In this document: positions 58,330 through 64,000 of the stretch, in pieces | Layout of the letters: each line of letters opens with the position of its first letter | Numbering within the stretch: position 1 is the first letter of the stretch | IMG/VR virus record: IMGVR_UViG_3300020463_002275 | Coordinates: 1 to 64,000 of that record | Length of the DNA stretch: 64,000 nucleotides | From: a virus | Reading direction: 5' to 3' (one strand) | Made by a program: the position numbers and the translations under genes | Notes under the pieces: model-generated | Told to the model about the DNA's origin: nothing | The model's database searches: none | The model's input: the letters and a program-made list of their open reading frames with translations, nothing else

Positions 58330-59277
58330 TTAACTACCACTAAAATTGGATTGTCTATTGAGTTGAGGTAATGGTGTATTAACATATACACCACTGGCTC
58401 TTTTGAATCCCATTGTAGTAGTAAGATTGCCTACTACATACTCGTCGATTGGAACAACACCTTTTGCTCCAGAAGTATTACCAGTGTCTGCTTCTTCCAT
58501 ACGTATACGGAATTCTATTGTAGAACTGTTTACTTCTTTGCCTCTAATATAATAGTTGTTATCTGCGTAAACTCCACTACCTGTTTTTCTAAAAAGTTGC
58601 TGTTCTGATGAAGTTAATTGAAAGTTTCCTATAGCACTACCTGTACCACTGTTACTTGTGGAAGTATAATTGTAACCAAATGATACTGTGCCTGCATTAG
58701 AAAGCATTGTTGCCCAGTCATTTGTTTTTGCAACGTTAGCGCCTGATGCTGTGCTAGATAAACTGCTGACAAATGTTATTGTTCCGCCAGCATTAAAAAA
58801 ATGCCTACGAGCATCTGCACTTGAAAACACTACTCTAAAATAACCATTAAGTTCTTGATTCCATTGTGTAGGTCCAAAGGTTAATGTATCAGGATCAGTT
58901 CCTGATGTACTTTGTAATGCTGATAATCTAAATCTATTTGGATTATTTTCCAATACAGACATAGTATTTTCATAATCAGCAAAACCTTTTAAAACTCCGT
59001 CTGGGTTATCACTTGTTTCATCTGCAATTAAATCACCTATTAATGCTTGTGCTATTGTTCCTGCAGAACTTTGATTTGTTTGATGTCTGCTTATTCTGTC
59101 AATATCAGTATAAAGTTGATTTAGATGTGTGGCTGTTACTAGATTACCTACAGCAACTTGTGAACTTGCTGTATTTTCTCCATATCCTTCGTTACCAGAT
59201 CCAATAGCAAGGATATTTTCTACCCTTGTTTGCAAATTATTATATCTAGTTGCGGTAATTAAATCACCAACGGCCAT
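58330..59277 (-). CDS. tail-associated structural protein, paralogue pair
   Basis: 315 residues. The N-terminal MAVGDLITATRYNNLQTRVENILAIGSGNEGYGE is almost the same as in the next gene. The middle DARRHFFNAGGTITFVSSLSSTASGANVAKTNDWATML is also shared, as is the end with ASGVYVNTP.LP. The block recurs as an internal duplication of the first 30 residues (VGNLVTATHLNQLYTDI). Similar proteins occur among T4-like cyanophage tail fibre clusters. Beta-rich, structural. Confidence 0.7.
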   Translation of the reverse strand: MAVGDLITATRYNNLQTRVENILAIGSGNEGYGENTASSQVAVGNLVTATHLNQLYTDIDRISRHQTNQSSAGTIAQALIGDLIADETSDNPDGVLKGFADYENTMSVLENNPNRFRLSALQSTSGTDPDTLTFGPTQWNQELNGYFRVVFSSADARRHFFNAGGTITFVSSLSSTASGANVAKTNDWATMLSNAGTVSFGYNYTSTSNSGTGSAIGNFQLTSSEQQLFRKTGSGVYADNNYYIRGKEVNSSTIEFRIRMEEADTGNTSGAKGVVPIDEYVVGNLTTTMGFKRASGVYVNTPLPQLNRQSNFSGS

Positions 59278-59329
59278 TTACTCTTCTCCAATTATATAGT
59301 AAAAATGATACTATACTTTATTAATTATG

Positions 59330-60238
59330 TCAAAGACTATTTGTAGCCGAAAATGCTGGCGCTGGTGTATCAACAAAAGACCCACTTGCTCTCACAAATC
59401 CTATTTTGGCTTCTAATAATCCTTGAACTGGTTCATCAATTTTATAACCACCCGGGTTATCATCATAAAAATTGTATTTCACACTAATCGTAGAACTAGT
59501 AGGCGCCTTAGCATAAAGAATGTAATTATTATTTCCATACACTCCTGTTGCTGATTTTCTATATATTTCTTGATACGAAGTTGTTAAGTCAAAATTGCCA
59601 ATACTTTGTACAACACCTGTTCCTGATGTTGTTGTTTCTTGATAATTCATGCTTACTGTTCCTGCATTTCCAAGTATAGATGCCCAGTCTTGACTTTTTG
59701 CAACACTATCTCCTGAAGTAGGAGTTCCGCTTAATGAACTTATAAAAGTAAGCGATCCTCCAGCATTAAAAAAATGTCTACGTGCATCACTATCTGCAAA
59801 CGATACTTGAAATTCACATTCAATTGGTGCTGTCCATTGATTTCTACGTTGAATTACTTCAGCGTTATTCAGTGTACTACTTTGTGCTGATGCTAATCTA
59901 AATCTATTTCCTACTGTTTCTATTATACTAATAAAATCTTCGTAGTCTTTGAAACCTTCTTTTGTATCTGCTCCACTAGTATCTTCAGCAACCGAATCTC
60001 CTACCTCAACTTCTGCGATAGAATTTGGAGCACCACCTGTTTGGTGAACAAAAATTTTGTTTAAATCTGTAAACATAGCATTAACGTGGCTTACATTTAT
60101 TACAACATTGCTTGATACTTGCCCACTGGTTACAGTTTGACCATAACCTTCGTTACCTGATCCATTGCCAAGGATTGCACTTACTCTTCCTTGTGCATTG
60201 TTGTATCTTGCGGCTGTTATTAAATCGCCAACTGCCAT
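59330..60238 (-). CDS. tail-associated structural protein, paralogue pair
   Basis: 302 residues, paralogue of the 58330 protein across the whole length: MAVGDLITAARYNNAQGRVSAIL, DARRHFFNAGGSLTFISSLS, then ASGSFVDTPAP at the end. Divergence is highest in the central domain and in the loops, as expected for surface-exposed receptor-contact regions. Ten bases after the larger tail gene. Confidence 0.7.
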   Translation of the reverse strand: MAVGDLITAARYNNAQGRVSAILGNGSGNEGYGQTVTSGQVSSNVVINVSHVNAMFTDLNKIFVHQTGGAPNSIAEVEVGDSVAEDTSGADTKEGFKDYEDFISIIETVGNRFRLASAQSSTLNNAEVIQRRNQWTAPIECEFQVSFADSDARRHFFNAGGSLTFISSLSGTPTSGDSVAKSQDWASILGNAGTVSMNYQETTTSGTGVVQSIGNFDLTTSYQEIYRKSATGVYGNNNYILYAKAPTSSTISVKYNFYDDNPGGYKIDEPVQGLLEAKIGFVRASGSFVDTPAPAFSATNSL

Positions 60239-60248
60239 GCCTGCTTCC

Positions 60249-61730
60249 TTATACTTTTAAAACACACTCTATTAACTGCTCCGTATCAGAAGTGCTTGAT
60301 TCTAATGCAACACCTACTAATCCGTTACTAGCAATAGTTGAAGCAACACCGTCCTGCCATGCATAAACTGCTTGTCCTTTTGATACTGGACCTTTTACTC
60401 TTACTGGCACACGACCTTTTAAGCCGACTGCTTGTCCTTCGGACATACTATTCATTAAATATGCTGGTGATTCTGAAATGACACCTATAGCAAAATCACT
60501 TACTTTTGCTGGACGAACTTCTTTTTCTCCGCCTACTGCTACTACTGTTCCTATTGGTAAATGTTCGTTTGTTTCATAATTCTCTGCAAGGTCTGCGTAT
60601 TGTGCTTGTGTTGCTGTTCCTCTAAAGAAATTAGCATGTAAATCACCCGAACTATCTCTTAATGCTGTTGTGCTTGCAATAGCACTTGTGTCTCCTGCAT
60701 AATCTGCACTATTAAATCTAATAGCATTTGCACTAGAAGCATTTCCTTGAAAATTATCTGCCCAAACATTTGACCATTTTGCAATACTTGATCCTAATGT
60801 ATATGTACTTGTTGCACCTGGATTTATTCCTGTTGATTGAATAACTACACTATTTGTTTGTACACTATTTGCATTACTTGTTTTAAATCTAATAATATTA
60901 TTTGTACCAACTTCATTTGCAATTACGCCTTGGTTACCATTTTCAATATAAATGTGTAAATCGTTTTGATCACCTATTGTAACACCTGCATCTGGAAATC
61001 TTACAATATCTTCAAACTCAGTTGCAGTTCCTGGTGTACTTTGTACAAAACTGCTTGCTTCTAAACCATTAAGTTTCAAAGCATTACTTGCCGTTCCCCA
61101 ATAATAATGTCCTACAGGTGTTGTAACTCCATTAGTTGCATCGGTTGTATTAACAAGTGTTAAACCTTTCTTGACTACATCAAATCCTGTAATAGCATTT
61201 AACGGATCAGTACCGTCAATAGTAAATTCTTGTCCGCTTATAATATAGATAATTTCATCTTCGATTGTTGCGGCAATTACACTATGGTTTATGCTTGCAA
61301 CATCACGAATTGTTTTACTCTGCATCTGTGTAAGACCTGAACCAGCACCTTGCGGTCCAACTAATACAAATGATGTTCCGTTATATGTATATAATTGACT
61401 GTTTCCTGAATCCCACCAAAAGTCACCTGCTGTTAAACCTGCAGGCTGTGAGGTTGAAACTTCTGCACCGCCTGTTGTTTTAAACTTTGAACCATCGTAG
61501 AATTTAATTTTTCCGTTTGTTGAGTCATGCCATATCTGTCCGCTAACTGGTTTAGGCGGTTGTGATGTTCCGCTAAAGTTTTCTAACAAAAACAAAAAGT
61601 TTTCGTTTTGTATTTCGCCGTATCCGGCATAGTTCTTACCAACAAATGTTAAATCTGTTGTAAGATCAACGGTGCCATCTTGCACTACTACTAGTGTTGC
61701 TCCGTTGTATTTGTTAATTGTATAAGCCAT
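60249..61730 (-). CDS. tail fibre-like protein with C-terminal peptidase G2-like domain
   Basis: 493 residues. The N-terminal repeat MAYTINKYNGATLVVVQDGTVDLTTDLTFVGKNYAGYGE then GQIWHDSTNGKIKFYDG is shared with the 61763 protein. Body beta-rich. The C-terminal YADLAENYE, IGTVVAVGGEKEVRP and LKGRVPVRVKGPVSKGQAVYAW resembles the peptidase G2-type autoproteolytic end of phage tail fibres. Probably a tail fibre or tail-fibre hinge component. Confidence 0.75.
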   Translation of the reverse strand: MAYTINKYNGATLVVVQDGTVDLTTDLTFVGKNYAGYGEIQNENFLFLLENFSGTSQPPKPVSGQIWHDSTNGKIKFYDGSKFKTTGGAEVSTSQPAGLTAGDFWWDSGNSQLYTYNGTSFVLVGPQGAGSGLTQMQSKTIRDVASINHSVIAATIEDEIIYIISGQEFTIDGTDPLNAITGFDVVKKGLTLVNTTDATNGVTTPVGHYYWGTASNALKLNGLEASSFVQSTPGTATEFEDIVRFPDAGVTIGDQNDLHIYIENGNQGVIANEVGTNNIIRFKTSNANSVQTNSVVIQSTGINPGATSTYTLGSSIAKWSNVWADNFQGNASSANAIRFNSADYAGDTSAIASTTALRDSSGDLHANFFRGTATQAQYADLAENYETNEHLPIGTVVAVGGEKEVRPAKVSDFAIGVISESPAYLMNSMSEGQAVGLKGRVPVRVKGPVSKGQAVYAWQDGVASTIASNGLVGVALESSTSDTEQLIECVLKV

Positions 61731-61754
61731 GTTTCAACCCTTTAATTATAACTA

Positions 61755-61762
61755 TATTTATC
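61755..61762 (-). promoter_or_regulatory. T4-late-like promoter box GATAAATA
   Basis: GATAAATA on the minus strand, lying wholly in the 32-bp gap between two tail genes and 25 nt before the ATG of the downstream one. Confidence 0.5.
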
Positions 61763-63583
61763 TTACACACTAGATGTAAGGTTTTGGCTAAATGTCCAAT
61801 TCCCACCTGATGTGACGTATTCCTTTAATGATCTTGTTACACTAACTGTAACTGATCCAGTTGCGTTTGTAAAACCAATATCTTGTAATACTGATTCATT
61901 TTGTACTCCTGCGGCGTCTACTGCTATAAACGATTTAGTTGTGACTGCTGTTATATCAATACCTGTAACACTTGCACCGCCAAGTGTTGTACAGTGAATT
62001 TTTGCAGTTGTACCGTTTGCAACAGTACTTGCATTAACTAAGTCGTTTAGCACTAAGCCAATTTGTGTATCATTTAATCCTGTAATATCCATACTAAATG
62101 AAATAGCCGCCGCTGAAATTGATTCATCAACATATTGTTTTGATGCTCCATCTGTTGCTTGTGTTGGTAATGCTAAAGCAGTAATTTTTTGATTTGCTAG
62201 ATTTACGTCACCGTTTCCGTTAATCGTAAGTCCACTAGCACCTGTAATTGTACTACCATTAATATTGATATTATCAACATCTAAATTAACTAGTGTACCT
62301 ACGGTTGTAAGGCTAGATGCTGTAACACCGCCTCCTAATGTTGTAGCACTTAGTACTGATGATCCTGCAATTTTGTATTCGTTACCTGTTGTAACATTAA
62401 TATTTTCTGTTGCTGTCCAACTATTAGTTGCTTGTATCCAAGTCCATTTTTTGTCTGCTCCTGTAACTCTTATAACCATACCAGCATCGTCTACGCCTGC
62501 ATCTGTTAACAAAGTACTGTCGCTAGTAATAGCAAGTTCAATTTGTTTATCTTCTACTCTTAAAGTGCTTACATCTATACTTGCACTAGATCCTTCTACT
62601 AATAAATTTCCTGTTACACGAATATCTCCTGTAACATCTAATGTATACTCTGGTGTGTTATCAAAAATACCTACACGTTTGTTTGCCGCGTCTATGAATA
62701 CAGCATCAATTTGTTGTGCCCCTGCGGCTGTACTTGTAACTCTTATTGCATAGTTTTCATCTAATTGTGCATTCGCTGTAACAAATGAATTACCTATAAT
62801 ACTTAAAGTTTGGTTAGCATTAGGTCCTATAGTAACCCCTGATGAATTACTAACTGTTAGAGAACCAGTAATAGTGTTATTTGTTGTTGAACTTACAAAG
62901 TTATCAGCACCAACTTTCGTACCGTCTGCTTTTATTAATGCCTTTGCCGCATCTGCTGTTCCTTCAAATATAAAATTATCTTTGTCAATTACGTTTATAC
63001 CTTTTTTGATATTACCTGTAATACCATCTATTGTGTATCCTACTGCTGGGGTAAATTCAACATTACTAATAACAGCGGCTCTTGCTGTTGAACCATCAGT
63101 ACCATTACCTAAATATAAACTTGCAAGTGTACGACTTCTGTCTTGAGTGTCAAGCACACTTTCAATTCTAAATCCTGTCTCACCTTGTTTTGATTTGTAT
63201 ACCGGTCCTGCTAATGTAGGATTACCTGATCCATCAAAAAAGTATAACTGATCATTTACATTGTCAATCCATAGATCACCAGCAACCATAGCAGGTTGTT
63301 GTTTTTGTACAAAAGGTCCACCAACATATTTAAAATATGTACCTTCATAAACTTTTACACGGGCTTCACCTGTATCAAACCAAAGTTGTCCTTTTATAGG
63401 ATTAGTTGGACTATTAGAATTACTAAAATTTTCTAGTAGTTTTATAAAATTTTCATTAAATGCTTCGCCGTATCCTGTATAATTTCTACCTACTAATGTA
63501 AGCGAAGTACTGTTAACATCAATAGTTCCATCAATTAAATCTACTAGTAACGTGCCGTCTGTTTTGTTTAGTTTATACGCCAT
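61763..63583 (-). CDS. tail fibre-like structural protein
   Basis: 606 residues. Shares the N-terminal repeat (VGRNYTGYGEAFNENFIKLLENFS, GQLWFDTGEARVKVYEG, QPAMVAGDLWIDN) with the 60249 protein, giving evidence of duplication. The later part has LDVTGDIRVTGNLLVEG and ALPTQATDGASKQYVDESI, typical tail-fibre repeat words. The end is Ser/Thr/Val-rich beta structure. The start overlaps the next gene by one base. Confidence 0.75.
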   Translation of the reverse strand: MAYKLNKTDGTLLVDLIDGTIDVNSTSLTLVGRNYTGYGEAFNENFIKLLENFSNSNSPTNPIKGQLWFDTGEARVKVYEGTYFKYVGGPFVQKQQPAMVAGDLWIDNVNDQLYFFDGSGNPTLAGPVYKSKQGETGFRIESVLDTQDRSRTLASLYLGNGTDGSTARAAVISNVEFTPAVGYTIDGITGNIKKGINVIDKDNFIFEGTADAAKALIKADGTKVGADNFVSSTTNNTITGSLTVSNSSGVTIGPNANQTLSIIGNSFVTANAQLDENYAIRVTSTAAGAQQIDAVFIDAANKRVGIFDNTPEYTLDVTGDIRVTGNLLVEGSSASIDVSTLRVEDKQIELAITSDSTLLTDAGVDDAGMVIRVTGADKKWTWIQATNSWTATENINVTTGNEYKIAGSSVLSATTLGGGVTASSLTTVGTLVNLDVDNININGSTITGASGLTINGNGDVNLANQKITALALPTQATDGASKQYVDESISAAAISFSMDITGLNDTQIGLVLNDLVNASTVANGTTAKIHCTTLGGASVTGIDITAVTTKSFIAVDAAGVQNESVLQDIGFTNATGSVTVSVTRSLKEYVTSGGNWTFSQNLTSSV

Positions 63584-64000
63584 TAAACTTTCCCTGTGTA
63601 AATTATGTAATTTAAGGACATAAACGGATTTAGTGTTTCCATTGCTTGCCCTGTTGTTCCAGAAACTCCTCCACTTGTTGTTACAGCCTGCCCTGCATTT
63701 TGCCCTGTTGGAGCATCAAAAATAATTGATGATGTTGGACTATTAACACCTTTTTGTGCATCAAGTATTGCGTAAAACTGTGTACCTTCAACAACTAAGT
63801 CGTGTTCGTGATCTGGTAAATTAACTTGCCCAATAGTAGTTGTTTCTTGACCGCCAGTATTACCAAGTTCACTACCTTGTAATCCTGAAATTCTGCCAGC
63901 ACCTGTTCCGCCCATATCGTCAAGTCCCATAACAGTTCTACCACGCATGTCTGGTAAAGCAAATCTTGCAACACCTGCATCGCTAAGTAGTCCTTGTTGT
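63583..64000 (-). CDS. tail-collar/short tail fibre-type protein, 5' end outside window
   Basis: The frame is open to the right edge (QQGLLSDAGVARFALPDMRGRTVMG), so the start lies beyond 64000. The visible C-terminal part of at least 138 residues has the collar-type FALPDMRGRTVMGLD block, LPDHEHDL (His pair that may bind metal), and the end NPFMSLNYIIYTGKV, typical of phage tail collar domains. Probably the tip or collar of a short tail fibre. Confidence 0.75.
   Translation of the reverse strand, partial: QQGLLSDAGVARFALPDMRGRTVMGLDDMGGTGAGRISGLQGSELGNTGGQETTTIGQVNLPDHEHDLVVEGTQFYAILDAQKGVNSPTSSIIFDAPTGQNAGQAVTTSGGVSGTTGQAMETLNPFMSLNYIIYTGKV

Noticed and set aside
62265-62753. 162-codon + strand frame inside the tail fibre gene
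   Set aside because: Low-complexity antisense of beta-repeat coding DNA; no promoter or ribosome site.
1-64000. tRNA genes
   Set aside because: Non-coding gaps are nearly all under 90 bp and none shows a cloverleaf-like sequence with a TTCGA/TTCAA arm that I could find.
1-64000. Integrated prophage or bacterial chromosome fragment
   Set aside because: No integrase, attachment repeat, transposase or ribosomal genes are visible; gene packing and content are those of a lytic T4-like phage.

Overview
This is a 64 kb piece of an AT-rich (about one third G+C by eye) genome of a large T4-like marine myovirus. Evidence: a T4-type family B DNA polymerase (gp43), a gp45-like sliding clamp, a DsbA-like DNA-binding protein, RNase H/5'-3' exonuclease, DexA exonuclease, near-complete coding density with ATGA-type stop/start overlaps, T4-late-like NATAAATA boxes beside strong host-type TTGACA-17-TATAAT promoters, and tail-fibre genes. 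The host is not proven. The small conserved genes resemble those of picocyanobacterial and pelagibacter T4-like phages, but no photosynthesis genes are present here. Both window edges cut through genes.

Layout. 1-4.5 kb: small structural-type and membrane genes. 4.5-13 kb: replication and nucleotide-sugar genes (gp43, cytidylyltransferase, phosphomannomutase-like HAD, epimerase, clamp), a tRNA-guanine-transglycosylase-like (DpdA-like) protein, PsiE-like protein and a YgfZ-like Fe-S protein. 13-24 kb: QueD-like protein, glycosyltransferase, phosphoribosyltransferase, HIT protein, QueE, MBD4-like DNA glycosylase, RNase H and DexA. 24-28 kb: MoxR AAA+ ATPase plus metallopeptidase/VWA partner under twin promoters. 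28-30 kb: a tail fibre gene.

30-58 kb is an accessory island between two blocks of tail genes. A + strand operon (30.1-37.4 kb) converges on a - strand operon (42.0-37.4 kb). One nitroreductase gene and a second, 16-gene - strand operon (58.3-42.7 kb) follow. Together these encode eight radical SAM enzymes, eight 2OG-Fe(II)-type oxygenases, three short PLP-fold-I proteins, two QueC-like PP-loop ATPases, a fatty acid desaturase, an alpha/beta hydrolase, a kinase-like protein, two GT-A glycosyltransferases and a 1058-residue fusion of two GT-A domains, 23-residue repeats and a methyltransferase-like domain.

The main finding is a module repeated in the same gene order in both - strand operons: radical SAM, QueC-like PP-loop ATPase, PLP enzyme, 2OG oxygenase. 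A third PLP/2OG pair lies on the + strand. This looks like a phage-encoded multi-step chemical modification pathway whose substrate cannot be read from the sequence; candidates are virion protein or glycan, nucleobase, or a small molecule. The phage also carries a YgfZ-like protein, of a family that supports Fe-S enzymes, which would fit nine radical SAM enzymes in one window. At the word level, I could find no AGCT and no GCAGC/GCTGC anywhere in the 64 kb, a strong sign of restriction-site avoidance that needs exact counting.
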